Part shown: one piece after another, positions 54,378 through 63,500 of the stretch | Layout: every line of letters begins with the position of its first letter | Numbering within the stretch: position 1 is the first letter of the stretch | Program-made: the position numbers and the translations under genes | DNA from: Bacillus norwichensis | GTDB taxonomy: Bacteria > Bacillota > Bacilli > Bacillales > Bacillaceae_C | Direction of reading: 5' to 3' | Assembly (NCBI RefSeq): GCF_014836955.1 | Contig: NZ_JACSPV010000018.1 | Coordinates: 1-64,000, forward strand | Length of the DNA: 64,000 bases | Notes under the pieces: generated by a model | Databases searched by the model: none | What the model was told of the DNA's origin: nothing | Seen by the model: only the letters and a program-made list of their open reading frames with translations

Positions 54378-55976
54378 TCAAACTTTTTTCTGATAGACTT
54401 TTTCTCCACCCAAATACGTTTCTTTTACGGCCATGCCGCTAATTTCTGCTTTGTCCACCTGCAAAATATCTTTTTCTAGGACGATGAAGTCGGCATGAAA
54501 CCCTGGAACAAGCCGGCCAACGAATGGGATTCGGGCAACTTCCTGTGAAGCTTTCGTATATAGTTCAATCGCTGTTTCAATCGAAATGGCCTGTTCCTGC
54601 CCGATATCCCACCCATTATATGCCTTCCTGTTCACGGATGCTCCCAGTCCAACAAATGGATTTACTGGATCATCCCATGCTGTCGCTGGTGCATCTGATG
54701 AAAATGCCAATTGAATCCCCTTTTCCAAAATGGTTTTAACCGGATAGGCATTCCCGGAGCGCTCTTCCCCTAAATTATTGAGGTAGCTTTCGATTTCAGC
54801 AAATAAAAAGATAGGCTGAGTTACAAAGGCAATTCCAGATTCGGCCGCACGCTGTAATGCCCTTACCGTCGGTAGTGAGGCATGTTCAATCCGAACCGAA
54901 GGCGCTCCCTCCAGCCAGTCCGCCCTCTTGAAAAAAGTATCTACGACCTGATCAATGGCCTGTTCACCCATCGCATGAACAGCTAGTTGGATACCATATT
55001 TTTTCGCCGCTTCTCCTGCTTTGAGCAGTTCCTCTCTGCTGGTTGTGGAAATGCCAGCGTTTTCGTCGTCCCCGATAAACGCCGGATGAACCCAAGCCGT
55101 CTGCCCAGAGATGCTCCCGTCCGCAAATAGTTTTATACCAGCAATGTAAACAGCCTGTTCCCTGTCAAAAAGAGCCTGATCATTAAAATCAAGCTGTTGA
55201 AACTCGTCCCAATTGTAGTAAAGAGCCGCTCTTTGCTTCATCCCTTTTTTAGCAGCAGCTTTATATATTTCAAAATGATCGATGGGCCTATGATCCGCCA
55301 TCATCTCAGTAATACCCGTTATTCCCTTCGCAAGAAATGTGTCGCTGTATTCCGCCAAAGCTCCCGCTTTTTCTTCAAGACTTTTCACTGGCATCTTATT
55401 TTTCACAAGATCTCCTGCACTCTCACGAAGCACTCCGGTCGGTTCCCCATACTCATCCCGGTCAATTTTTCCACCTGGTGGATCTGGAGTATCCTTGGTT
55501 ATCCTCGCAATTTCTAATGCCCTGCTGTTCACTGAAAGGATGTGAGTACATGTTCGGGTTAAGACAATTGGAATATTTCGGGTAGCCTGATCCAAATCAT
55601 GCCTGTTCGGTGTCCTTCCCTCTTCTAGTTTTCCCTCATCATACCCCCATCCTTCTATCCAAGAATCAGGGCTCTGTGCCTCACTTAGCTTCTTCAACGC
55701 TTGAACCATGCCCACAATTGAAGTCACACCTGGTGACGTGCAGGCAAGCTGCCTTGATGTTTCAGCAAGCATTAAAGGATGCAAGTGAGCATCAATAAAT
55801 GCCGGGAGTACTCGACGTCCTTGCAAATTAACTTTTTCCCCCATTACAGAAGGCATATCCTCCTCTTTTCCAATCCAGGAGACTTTTCCCTTACAGATAA
55901 TCATGGCATCCGCTTCCCTATTTTGCCTATCTGCTGTGAAAATTTTACCGTTTGTAAAAATCCGGGTAAAACTCAT
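54378..55976 (-). CDS. amidohydrolase-family protein (YtcJ-like)
   Basis: A 532-residue metal-dependent hydrolase of the Amidohydro_3/YtcJ group: metal motif DAHLHPL, carboxylated-lysine region around GIKLFADGSISGQTAW, LAVHAMGEQA, RIEHASLPT and SSDAPA supply the metal ligands. Members hydrolyse N-acyl or amide bonds of unknown compounds. The ATG at 55976 has GGAGGTGGG upstream; the frame extends 28 codons without support. Monocistronic. Confidence 0.88.
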   Translation of the reverse strand: MSFTRIFTNGKIFTADRQNREADAMIICKGKVSWIGKEEDMPSVMGEKVNLQGRRVLPAFIDAHLHPLMLAETSRQLACTSPGVTSIVGMVQALKKLSEAQSPDSWIEGWGYDEGKLEEGRTPNRHDLDQATRNIPIVLTRTCTHILSVNSRALEIARITKDTPDPPGGKIDRDEYGEPTGVLRESAGDLVKNKMPVKSLEEKAGALAEYSDTFLAKGITGITEMMADHRPIDHFEIYKAAAKKGMKQRAALYYNWDEFQQLDFNDQALFDREQAVYIAGIKLFADGSISGQTAWVHPAFIGDDENAGISTTSREELLKAGEAAKKYGIQLAVHAMGEQAIDQVVDTFFKRADWLEGAPSVRIEHASLPTVRALQRAAESGIAFVTQPIFLFAEIESYLNNLGEERSGNAYPVKTILEKGIQLAFSSDAPATAWDDPVNPFVGLGASVNRKAYNGWDIGQEQAISIETAIELYTKASQEVARIPFVGRLVPGFHADFIVLEKDILQVDKAEISGMAVKETYLGGEKVYQKKV

Positions 55977-56135
55977 AGTTACCCACCTCCATGAATGCAC
56001 AAAGATTCTATGTTCATCTATTATAACAAAAAGCGATGGCTTCAAATGCGGGCAATCCAAAGCAGTATAACCTACAAATCAAAGTTTGCAATTCTTTCAA
56101 AATCCACTACAATATAGATTAGAAATTAAATCGGC

Positions 56136-56218
56136 GTACCAAGGGGAGCTTTTTGCTGAGAGTGGACTCGTTCCGGACCCTTTGAACCTGTTAGATAATG
56201 CTAGCGCAGGGATGGTAT
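56136..56218 (+). promoter_or_regulatory. TPP riboswitch (thi box)
   Basis: The thi element shows GGGGAGC, GCTGAGAG, the P3 hairpin, GACCCTTTGAACCTG and TAGATAATGCTAGCGCAGGGA, closed by a TACC/GGTA P1 helix. A GGCAATGA/TCATTGCC hairpin follows (56225-56245) and may be the terminator in the bound state. It controls thiT by thiamine pyrophosphate. Confidence 0.95.
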
Positions 56219-56224
56219 ATTGAC

Positions 56225-56250
56225 GGCAATGATATTTTCATTGCCTTGTT
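56225..56250 (+). terminator. expression-platform hairpin of the TPP riboswitch
   Basis: 8-bp arms (56225-56232 and 56238-56245) followed by TTGTT; a short, weak terminator directly after the aptamer. Confidence 0.6.
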
Positions 56251-56294
56251 CCCCTATGGTTACGATCGGTTAACACATCATAGGGGGTTTTTTT

Positions 56295-56870
56295 ATGGTA
56301 AGAGGAAAGATGTCATTACGTGCGTTGATTGAGGTGGCAATTTTTGCGGCATTTGCAATGATGCTGGATATGATCCCATCGATCCAAGTTACTCCGGCAA
56401 TCAAGTTTTCAGTTGCCATGGTACCTATTTTTATCGTTTCACTTCGCTGGGGAATAAAGGCTGGGTTTGCTTCTGGTTTTTTGTGGGGATTACTGCAAAT
56501 TGTGACAGGGGAGGCTGCGGGACAAATATTAACCCCTCTCCAAGGACTGATTGAGTATTTTATTGCATTCAGTTTTATTGGCGGGGCTGGATTGCTTGCG
56601 CCTGCTGTCAAAAATACCTTGCAATCTGAAAGAAAAATCACACTGATCTTGTTATTATTTTCCGCTATATTTATAGGCGGTTTTGCAAGATATATTTGGC
56701 ACTTCATTGCCGGAATTATTTTCTGGGGTCAATATGCACCTCCGGGGCAATCTGCTTTTCTGTACTCGCTCATAGCAAACGGGACTTCCTGGCTTGCCTC
56801 TTCACTCGCTTGCTTCATTGTAATCGCATTGCTTGTCACAACAGCCCCTCGCTTACTGCAAGTTAAATAA
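56295..56870 (+). CDS. thiT: energy-coupled thiamine transporter ThiT
   Basis: A 191-residue, six-helix S component that binds thiamine and uses the shared ECF ATPase module. Family features are VPIFIVSLRWGIKAGFASGFLWGLLQI, GGFARYIWHFIAGIIFWGQYAPPGQ and the conserved Trp/Asn residues near the pocket. It is preceded by a TPP riboswitch. The ATG has GGGGG about 7 nt upstream. Confidence 0.94.
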   Translation: MVRGKMSLRALIEVAIFAAFAMMLDMIPSIQVTPAIKFSVAMVPIFIVSLRWGIKAGFASGFLWGLLQIVTGEAAGQILTPLQGLIEYFIAFSFIGGAGLLAPAVKNTLQSERKITLILLLFSAIFIGGFARYIWHFIAGIIFWGQYAPPGQSAFLYSLIANGTSWLASSLACFIVIALLVTTAPRLLQVK

Positions 56871-57116
56871 AGAAATAATATAGGAGCTTTTCATCCCCCT
56901 TAGAGACATTAATCGTAAAAAGTCTTTCAAGGGGGCTCAAAGTTCCAAGTTGATCTTAAACAACTGAAAGAACTCCCATCAACAACAAGCTTTAATGAGC
57001 CCGGGCCTTAAAAAAACTCTCAGCACTAGCTGAAATTTTCATTTGAGTTTAATTAAAGTCGGACTTGCAAGCCGGCTTCTTTTAGAGATGTATTTTGGAA
57101 ATAAGGGAGTGATTAA

Positions 57117-58022
57117 ATGAGTCATTACTTAAAGGATGAGATCTCGTATTTCGACAAGGTTAATTCTATAATTAAGCTAAACAAAGGCTTCTCCGATGAT
57201 GAGAAGTATGTAATTAATGACCACTATCTTTTAAGAGTTTTTCCTCATGACGAATTAAATAAAAGAAAAGAAGAATTTGAAACTATCAACAAGTTGGGGA
57301 AATATTCTAATCTTATACCTAAAGGTTTAGATTTTGGTTCTTTAGAAAAGAGCGATAGGGCTTATATGCTCCTCACGTACCTTCCTGGAATCGATGCAGA
57401 AGTTGCCCTGAAGAATTTAACCGAGAAAGAACAGTACTCAGCAGGTTTTTTAGCAGGAAAAGAGCTGAAGAAATTACATAAATTATCAGCACCCTTAGAT
57501 CATCCATCATGGTTTTCATTGAAGAAGAACAAAAGTGATAAATATTTGACGGAATTAAAGGCAATAAATCTTGATGAAAAGCTAAAGGAATTGCTTGAAT
57601 CTTACATAAAACACCATGAAAATTTAATGAAAGATCGACCAAACAAGTTTCAACATGATGACTTTCATCCGTCTAATCTTTTAATAAATAATAGAAGCTT
57701 TTCTGGCATTATTGACTTTCAAAGAATGGACTGGGGTGATCCGATCCACGATTTACAAAAGCTAGGTTTCTTTTCAAAGCGTGTTAGTATTGATTTTACA
57801 AGAGGTATTATTGATGGTTATCATGAAAATCAAAAATTGGATCATTCGTTTTGGGAGTTGTATACATTATACAGTGCTATCCATATTGTTTCAGCTCTTG
57901 TGTGGGGTATGAAAAAGGGCAAAAAACAATATGAGCTTCTCCTAGAATATTCTCTTGATGTAATCCGAGATCATCATCAATTTCGGTGTATTGTGCCAGA
58001 TTGGTACAAACAAAAACAGTAA
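57117..58022 (+). CDS. aminoglycoside phosphotransferase-family kinase
   Basis: A 301-residue APH-fold protein with Brenner motif FQHDDFHPSNLLI and metal-binding IDFQRMDWGDPIHDL. The nucleotide-binding N-lobe is short, with YVINDHYLLRVFP replacing a clear lysine motif. It could phosphorylate an antibiotic or a small metabolite such as choline, homoserine or methylthioribose; nothing nearby decides. GGGAGTG precedes the ATG. More AT-rich than its neighbours, which suggests horizontal transfer. Confidence 0.85.
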   Translation: MSHYLKDEISYFDKVNSIIKLNKGFSDDEKYVINDHYLLRVFPHDELNKRKEEFETINKLGKYSNLIPKGLDFGSLEKSDRAYMLLTYLPGIDAEVALKNLTEKEQYSAGFLAGKELKKLHKLSAPLDHPSWFSLKKNKSDKYLTELKAINLDEKLKELLESYIKHHENLMKDRPNKFQHDDFHPSNLLINNRSFSGIIDFQRMDWGDPIHDLQKLGFFSKRVSIDFTRGIIDGYHENQKLDHSFWELYTLYSAIHIVSALVWGMKKGKKQYELLLEYSLDVIRDHHQFRCIVPDWYKQKQ

Positions 58023-58083
58023 AACAATCAGCTAATTAATAATAGACAATATCTTTCGATGATAGAAGACTCTTTTATCTACT

Positions 58084-58133
58084 AAAAAAATCCACTGTTG
58101 ACCGCGTTTTTTGTGTCAACAGTGGATTTTTTT
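58084..58133. terminator. bidirectional terminator between the APH-family gene and bdbC
   Basis: Perfect 19-bp arms (58084-58102 and 58115-58133) with A-run and T-run at the outer ends, so usable from both sides. Confidence 0.88.
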
Positions 58134-58193
58134 CATCAATATCTTAACTATGTGCAATCAGTACGTTACCGAAATGATAAAAAGTTATCTATA

Positions 58194-58598
58194 TTATTTT
58201 TTCTTCATCATCATGAGCATTGTGATTGTAATGATTGTAAAAGCAGTAAAAGCCAAGAAAGGAATCGTAATAAAACCGATCCAGTTTATATACTGACCAG
58301 AGCACGGAATACCGCTTGTACATGTAGCAAATTCATTTAATGAAGGAATTTTTTGCAATGCGTAATGATAGCTGGAAACGATCATACCGATGACCGATAT
58401 CGGTAACACATACAGGTAAATTTTCTTATCATTACGGTAGAAGGCTATACCCAGAAAAATAACAAGCGGGTACATTAAAATCCGTTGATACCAGCAAAGT
58501 GTACAAGGTATAAAACCCATCTGCTCGCTAAAAAATAAACTTCCGCCCATCGCTATGATAGATGTTATCCATGCGAGTAAAAGATTTTTATTTACCAC
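58194..58598 (-). CDS. bdbC: disulfide bond formation protein BdbC (DsbB family)
   Basis: A 134-residue, four-helix quinone-linked thiol oxidase with both cysteine pairs: IPCTLCWYQ in the first loop and CTSGIPCSGQ in the second. It re-oxidises BdbD. The GTG start at 58598 overlaps bdbD by 11 bp and matches the family length (~138 residues); the upstream frame reads through bdbD. Terminal methionine-rich tail (TMLMMMKKK). Confidence 0.92.
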   Translation of the reverse strand: MVNKNLLLAWITSIIAMGGSLFFSEQMGFIPCTLCWYQRILMYPLVIFLGIAFYRNDKKIYLYVLPISVIGMIVSSYHYALQKIPSLNEFATCTSGIPCSGQYINWIGFITIPFLAFTAFTIITITMLMMMKKK

Positions 58599-59238
58599 CT
58601 GCAGCCGCCTCTTCCACCATTGTGAATAAATCCTCCATGCTCTTGCCATCAAATCTCTCGCCATTGATATAGATGGTAGGAGTAGATGTAATGCCTAAGC
58701 TATTGGCGATGCCCAAATCTTTCTTTAAGGCTGCTTGTCCTTTTCCTTTATTATAAGCATTCATGACTTTTTCTGCTTCCTCTGGACTTGCAACCTCCGT
58801 TAATACGTCTTCTAAAAATTCATCCGATAAAGTATTCAACTCTCCGGATTCATTCGTTTGTTTCTCGAACAATAAATGATGAAAATCCCAAAACTTTTCA
58901 TTACCTAGCTCTTGAAAAACTGTTTCAGCAAATTGAGCAGATGTTGTTGAATCAGCACTAATAAATGAATAGTTGATAAAGTAGAACTTTGCTTTCCCCG
59001 TTTCAACTAATTGTTCATCAATCATTGGTAAAATACTATCATTGAACTCTTTACAATGCGGACATTTATAGTCTCCAAATTCAACAATATCAACTGGTGC
59101 TGTCTCTTCCCCTACAAACGGCTGACCCTCATAATCAATGTTGCCGGCCGTCTCTTCTTTTTGAACATCTTTTAATACAATAATCCCTATAATACAAATC
59201 GCCAATATACCAATAAACCAAAATATTTTCTTTGACAT
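58588..59238 (-). CDS. bdbD: thiol-disulfide oxidoreductase BdbD (DsbA-like)
   Basis: A 216-residue membrane-anchored DsbA-type oxidase: N-terminal anchor (FWFIGILAICIIGIIVL), thioredoxin fold with active site CPHC in FGDYKCPHCKEF, and cis-Pro loop STPTIYING. It introduces disulfides into exported proteins with BdbC. The ATG at 59238 has AGGAG 7 nt upstream. It follows the M56 peptidase gene by ~50 bp. Confidence 0.92.
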   Translation of the reverse strand: MSKKIFWFIGILAICIIGIIVLKDVQKEETAGNIDYEGQPFVGEETAPVDIVEFGDYKCPHCKEFNDSILPMIDEQLVETGKAKFYFINYSFISADSTTSAQFAETVFQELGNEKFWDFHHLLFEKQTNESGELNTLSDEFLEDVLTEVASPEEAEKVMNAYNKGKGQAALKKDLGIANSLGITSTPTIYINGERFDGKSMEDLFTMVEEAAAGGK

Positions 59239-59290
59239 GTCCACACTCCTAATTTCAAACTACGACACGTAGTGTATTGGGTAAAAAAAT

Positions 59291-60139
59291 TTACGCAAGT
59301 GCGTAAATAAAAAGTCCGCAAATGAGACTGAAAATGAACAACGAAATTAATGTTATTTTGAACGGAAGCTGCAACTGCACTTCCTTTAATGGATTCAGGA
59401 TATATTCAATTCGATGATTTAACGATGTATTTGCGAATGAAACATAAGTAAAAGGCATCTTTTCCTGCTTGCCTATTTTTAACATTTTCAACAGAGCGTT
59501 GCCCAGGTTTACATATGTCTCTTGCTGTTTAATAGCAAAATCATCTGCGAGTATTTCCTGAATGACGCTGTATTTATGATGAAACCACTTCTGAATGGGA
59601 ATGTACCACATAATTGATGAACTAAGTGAAAGTAAAAAGATTTTTAAAGGATCACGATGTTCTTTATGATACATCTCATGAGAAATCACTGCTCGCAACT
59701 CATCGTGATTTAAAAGATTGATTAAACCAGTGGTGACGATGATTTTAGGGCTTACAAATCCCATCGTAAACGCCATAGGATTGGGATGTGAGAGAACCAA
59801 CAGCTCTTCTTGTCCAATTCCGAATACACGACTCATCTCGCTCGTGAGTTTTTCATCTTTGTATTCCTGAAATCTTTTTTTCATTCTGGTCGTTTGAATC
59901 AATTGCGAACCTATTTTCCATAATGAAAATAGGAGCGTATAAATGACCAGTCCATCAAGTGCGTATTCAAGAAATGACAGTCCAAACGCTTTTAACCAAC
60001 TGTGGCATACGGCAACGAGGTTAAACTTCACATTCCAGCCTGCCAGCATTGAGATTACATATAACCCCATTTGAAATAAAATTATACCTGAAATGGCAAA
60101 GGATACGACAAGCATAAGAGAGGATTGACGTTTAGACAT
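59291..60139 (-). CDS. M56-family (BlaR1/MecR1-like) membrane metallopeptidase
   Basis: A 282-residue protein: four membrane helices around a cytoplasmic zinc protease domain with HEMYHKEH (HExxH). It corresponds to the BlaR1 N-terminal part only; the extracellular penicillin-binding sensor domain is absent. Such truncated M56 proteins are taken to cleave the adjacent BlaI repressor on some other signal. It starts 4 nt after the blaI-like gene. Confidence 0.9.
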   Translation of the reverse strand: MSKRQSSLMLVVSFAISGIILFQMGLYVISMLAGWNVKFNLVAVCHSWLKAFGLSFLEYALDGLVIYTLLFSLWKIGSQLIQTTRMKKRFQEYKDEKLTSEMSRVFGIGQEELLVLSHPNPMAFTMGFVSPKIIVTTGLINLLNHDELRAVISHEMYHKEHRDPLKIFLLSLSSSIMWYIPIQKWFHHKYSVIQEILADDFAIKQQETYVNLGNALLKMLKIGKQEKMPFTYVSFANTSLNHRIEYILNPLKEVQLQLPFKITLISLFIFSLICGLFIYALA

Positions 60140-60142
60140 ATG

Positions 60143-60556
60143 TTACATACCCTTTTTCAATTCTATAATTTTGTGCTCAAGCTTAGCAACAAGATCATCG
60201 TCAGCTTCTTCAAGTGCATCCAGCATATGACTCACAACGACATTTCCAAATTCATCCATAAGCTCGTTCGTCATTTCCTTTGACTGAGTATTTAAAAACT
60301 CCAGTCTTGATTGAACAGGCCTATAAACATATGATCTACCTTCTGTCCTCTTTTGAAGAACGCCCTTTTCAACTAATCGATTCATAACAGTCATCACTGT
60401 GTTGAAATTCATCGGTTTTTCCCGTTCAAGAGCTTGCTGAACATCTTTAATAGTCATTTCATCATGACACCATAAGATGTCCATAATTTTTGCCTCGAGA
60501 GGTCCAAAAAAACGGTTCAATCCACTTTCGTTTATTTTAAACTTCCAGATTTTCAA
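60143..60556 (-). CDS. BlaI/MecI/CopY-family repressor
   Basis: A 137-residue winged-helix repressor: GPLEAKIMDILWCHDEMTIKDVQQAL, then NFNTVMTVMNRLVEKGVLQKRTEGRSYVY with the wing, and a C-terminal dimerisation helix. BlaI-type repressors are inactivated by cleavage through the partner M56 protease. The TTG start (60556) with GGAGGGG 5 nt upstream is preferred; an ATG six codons upstream overlaps that site. First gene of blaI-M56-bdbD-bdbC. Confidence 0.9.
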   Translation of the reverse strand: MKIWKFKINESGLNRFFGPLEAKIMDILWCHDEMTIKDVQQALEREKPMNFNTVMTVMNRLVEKGVLQKRTEGRSYVYRPVQSRLEFLNTQSKEMTNELMDEFGNVVVSHMLDALEEADDDLVAKLEHKIIELKKGM

Positions 60557-60579
60557 GATTGCCCCTCCCCACATTACTC

Positions 60580-60608
60580 ATTGTAGTGTTATGAAGAATG
60601 CCCGTCAA
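60580..60608 (-). promoter_or_regulatory. promoter of the blaI-M56-bdbDC operon
   Basis: TTGACG (60603-60608) and TACAAT (60580-60585) with 17-bp spacing on the minus strand. The CACTACAATGAG region around the -10 has the TACA half-site typical of BlaI operators, with a poor second half. Confidence 0.62.
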
Positions 60609-60997
60609 TAAAAATCAATTTACAAATTTATGTTAAACATGCTTAAAAAACCACTAGATTATGTGGTTTATTTCACATTTATTCCCAACCAATTTGATAT
60701 ACCCTTTTCAGATGAACATCATATACAAGTAACTGAGATATCATAGCGGCAAATTCTAATTCTCCAAAACACTACTGCCTGTCAGCTTGAACGAAAGAGT
60801 AACGCTCAACCTGAAACGCTGTTCCTTTGAATGACGCATGTCACATATGATAACGTTATATCTCCAAGCTAAGAATTTACCAGAACCAAGAAAGGGAAAA
60901 ACTGAAACGGATTCGAATATAAACTGATATATATGATCTGTTATCTCTACATTCTGCCACCGTTCCCTGTTTCTTCTGCATCTAATTCTTCTATTAC
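60609..60997. other. intergenic region, nothing recognised
   Basis: About 390 bp. A 108-codon open frame (60756-61082) lies in a different frame across the next gene and has no start signal or motif, so I treat it as chance. No clear terminator for the next gene was found. Confidence 0.35.
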
Positions 60998-61360
60998 TTA
61001 ATCCTGCTTCGGAATCCATTGACTCAGCTGCTGTTCGATGCGGTCTAGCGTTTCCTTTTCTTCCGATGATATACTCTCGCATGATAGACGGCGATAAGCT
61101 AATCGGTGTTGTTTATATCTCCGTTCGACATATTGAATTACTTCATCGCCCGCCTCCTCAAGTGAAATCATCGTTGTCCCATCAATAAATCGGGCAAAGA
61201 CCAATACATCTTCACCATCCAACGAAACAGTGAGAAAAGGAACATAAACCTCTTCAAAGCCCAGCGATAAGTCTTCTTCAGATACCGTATAGATATTCGA
61301 AGAAAGATCTGTTACTGGCTCAAATTCCTGTTTCTTTTTGTTTCGTTTTTTCCAAAACAT
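60998..61360 (-). CDS. hypothetical protein
   Basis: A 120-residue soluble protein of unknown family. The N-terminus is highly basic (MFWKKRNKKKQ); the centre has hydrophobic beta-like stretches (VYVPFLTVSLDGEDVLVFARFIDG) and the C-terminus is helical (EKETLDRIEQQLSQW). CAGGTGATG precedes the start. Possibly cytoplasmic membrane-associated through the basic head. It is a single gene between blaI and fni. Confidence 0.6.
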   Translation of the reverse strand: MFWKKRNKKKQEFEPVTDLSSNIYTVSEEDLSLGFEEVYVPFLTVSLDGEDVLVFARFIDGTTMISLEEAGDEVIQYVERRYKQHRLAYRRLSCESISSEEKETLDRIEQQLSQWIPKQD

Positions 61361-61414
61361 TCACATCACCTGTTTCCTCATTTGTACAAAACAATGAATA
61401 GCTTCTTACCATTA

Positions 61415-62452
61415 TCATCGTTCCTTCAGACGCGGTGTCCCCTTTAATTCTAAAATTGTCTGCGCCCCGATTCCGAACATCGCCATCCGAAGTTCCATTT
61501 CCCGAATCTTCATTACTTCAAGGACATCTTCCGGGCTCTGGGTTGCTTCTTGCAGTATCGACCGTCCGAATCCAACTAGGTCAGCACCCAACGCAATGGT
61601 CTTGGCCCCGTCCAGCCCCGTCTGCATCCCGCCGCTGGCAATCAGCGGACAGCTCCCAATCTCCCCTTGGACTAATCTGATCGATTCCGCTGTCGGAATA
61701 CCCCATTCGCTGAAGCTTTGCGCGGCAACCCGCCGGATCGGATCTTTAGCGCGGAACTTTTCCACCTGGCTCCAGGAAGTGCCTCCAGCTCCGGCTACAT
61801 CGATAAACGCAACGCCGGCCTCACTTAACTTTTTGGCTATCTGACCATCAATTCCCCATCCGACTTCCTTAACCCCGACCGGAACCTCCAGCGTGCTGCA
61901 CAGTTGTTCAATCTTCTTTAATAATCCTTTAAAATTCGTATCTCCCTTTTCCTGAATCACTTCCTGGATGCTGTTCAAATGAAGTACAAGCATATCCGCC
62001 TCGGTTATCTCAATAATTTTCCTGCATTGCTCGACACCGTATCCGTAATTTAATTGAACAGCGCCTAAGTTTGCAATGATCGGGACACTCGGTGCGTATT
62101 TCCTCATCAGGAAAGAGGAGGAATGTCCTTCGCTGTCAAGCAGCGCACGGGTGGATCCGAGCGCAAGCGCCCAACCCCTTTCTTCAGCCCCTGTTGCCAG
62201 GTTCCGATTAATCGTCTCGGCGAGGGCCGTCCCGCCCGTCATGGAACTGATGAGAAACGGCGTTTTGCAATCAAAACCGAGAAATTTGGTTTCAATAGAA
62301 ATTTCGTCAAAATCAATTTCAGGGAGCGCATTGTGGATGAACGTAAGCGACTCCAATCCTGTAGAAATTGACTCTCCAGTAACCTTTTCGTTCAACGTAA
62401 TTTGAATATGTTCAGATTTTCTTTGCTCGATTGAGTTGGCCAACGCCAACAC
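61415..62452 (-). CDS. fni: isopentenyl-diphosphate delta-isomerase, type 2
   Basis: A 345-residue FMN- and NADPH-dependent isomerase interconverting IPP and DMAPP. Conserved parts: FISSMTGG-like [62 protein letters not shown] and GADLVGFGR, the FMN phosphate site. Length is typical. It is followed upstream by a repeat copy and then the squalene/phytoene-synthase gene on the same strand, hinting at an isoprenoid unit. Confidence 0.95.
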   Translation of the reverse strand: MLALANSIEQRKSEHIQITLNEKVTGESISTGLESLTFIHNALPEIDFDEISIETKFLGFDCKTPFLISSMTGGTALAETINRNLATGAEERGWALALGSTRALLDSEGHSSSFLMRKYAPSVPIIANLGAVQLNYGYGVEQCRKIIEITEADMLVLHLNSIQEVIQEKGDTNFKGLLKKIEQLCSTLEVPVGVKEVGWGIDGQIAKKLSEAGVAFIDVAGAGGTSWSQVEKFRAKDPIRRVAAQSFSEWGIPTAESIRLVQGEIGSCPLIASGGMQTGLDGAKTIALGADLVGFGRSILQEATQSPEDVLEVMKIREMELRMAMFGIGAQTILELKGTPRLKER

Positions 62453-62474
62453 CTGCCTTTACCATCAAGATTCT

Positions 62475-62609
62475 ATCAAATGCACCTTGGCGTATTTGCG
62501 CCCAGATTTTATCGAGTTCTGTTCGATAAGAATCCTCAGAAAATCTGTGGCATCCGCCGGAGGCTTTAACTTTATTCAGCCGGGGTTTGTACCCTGCTGA
62601 ATGAAGTTA
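62475..62609 (-). repeat. interspersed structured repeat, copy D (lacking the distal part)
   Basis: About 135 bp between fni and the squalene-synthase-like gene. It contains the ATCAAAT edge, GGCGTATTTGCGCC hairpin, GAG..CGAT centre, GCATCCGCCGGAGGC and TTCAGCCGGGGTTTGTACCC, then joins TGCTGAATGAAGTT directly. The CATTCATCTCACCACTTACAG segment present in copies A-C is absent. Confidence 0.75.
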
Positions 62610-62687
62610 TAGATTTCGCCACAAGTCCATGTTGAAGTCAGAAGCTGCAAATAGAAAAGTATCCTTTCTACACCAGCTAACATGGAG

Positions 62688-63500
62688 CTAATCGATTTGA
62701 ACTTCTTCCACCGTTTGTTCTACTTCTGCACGCGTTATTTTTTCGCGTCCCTCTTTCATCGCTTTTAACGTTTTGTGAGCTAAAGCAAGCGGTAGACGGC
62801 AGAATAATAGAATGCTTTTCTTTTTGATGGACTTCATATATTCATCTGCTTTTCCTAGGTTTTCATCTGCATATTCGAATAGATCGGCACGAGTCCACCC
62901 ATCGGGTACAAAGCTAACACCACGTTCGACCAAGTCTTCCTTCTCGTTCCGCAAAATGTTTACGACCTGAAGTCCCCGCCCATAACCGATGGCAAGTTCC
63001 CGATCTGTTTTTTCTTCGCCATAGTGCTCCCAAAGGTCCGAAAGCATGACTCCAACCAGTCCTGCAACATAATATGTATAGTCATCCAGATCTTCGCGAG
63101 TGTGGATATTCCAATTCGCTTTTGCCCATTTTGCCATACCATATGACATTTCACGAGCAGCGTTCGTAACTATCGGCAGGGCATCATTTGGACAAGCCTG
63201 CAGCCACTCTTCTAAACGAAGTGTCACTTCGGGCATTCGAACTTCTGTCTGTCCAAGTATTCTTAAATATTCTTCGTTATCAAATGGTTGTTTAAATAAT
63301 TCGCTTACTTGCATTAAGATCGTATATTTTACATCACTGTCCAATTCTTCATGATCCTCAATTTCATCAATTGCTCGAAATACTAAATAAGCGACTGCAA
63401 CCGAATACTTTAACTCTTTCTGTAAAAACGTTATCGGAATGTAAAATGTACGACTCGTCTCTTTTAACATACGCATTGCATCTTTAGGAAACGCACTCAT
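62688..63500 (-). CDS. squalene/phytoene synthase-family protein (YisP-like)
   Basis: A 270-residue all-helical isoprenoid enzyme. First Asp motif is DEIED (residues 43-47). The second Asp-rich site reads NEKED where true synthases have DxxED (NILRDIREDA-type), so one metal ligand is lost. B. subtilis YisP shows the same kind of change and is a farnesyl-diphosphate phosphatase making farnesol rather than a condensing enzyme. Either role is possible here. RTFYIPITFL and LQACPNDALPI are family segments. Poor AGG-type ribosome-binding site. Confidence 0.82.
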   Translation of the reverse strand: MSAFPKDAMRMLKETSRTFYIPITFLQKELKYSVAVAYLVFRAIDEIEDHEELDSDVKYTILMQVSELFKQPFDNEEYLRILGQTEVRMPEVTLRLEEWLQACPNDALPIVTNAAREMSYGMAKWAKANWNIHTREDLDDYTYYVAGLVGVMLSDLWEHYGEEKTDRELAIGYGRGLQVVNILRNEKEDLVERGVSFVPDGWTRADLFEYADENLGKADEYMKSIKKKSILLFCRLPLALAHKTLKAMKEGREKITRAEVEQTVEEVQID

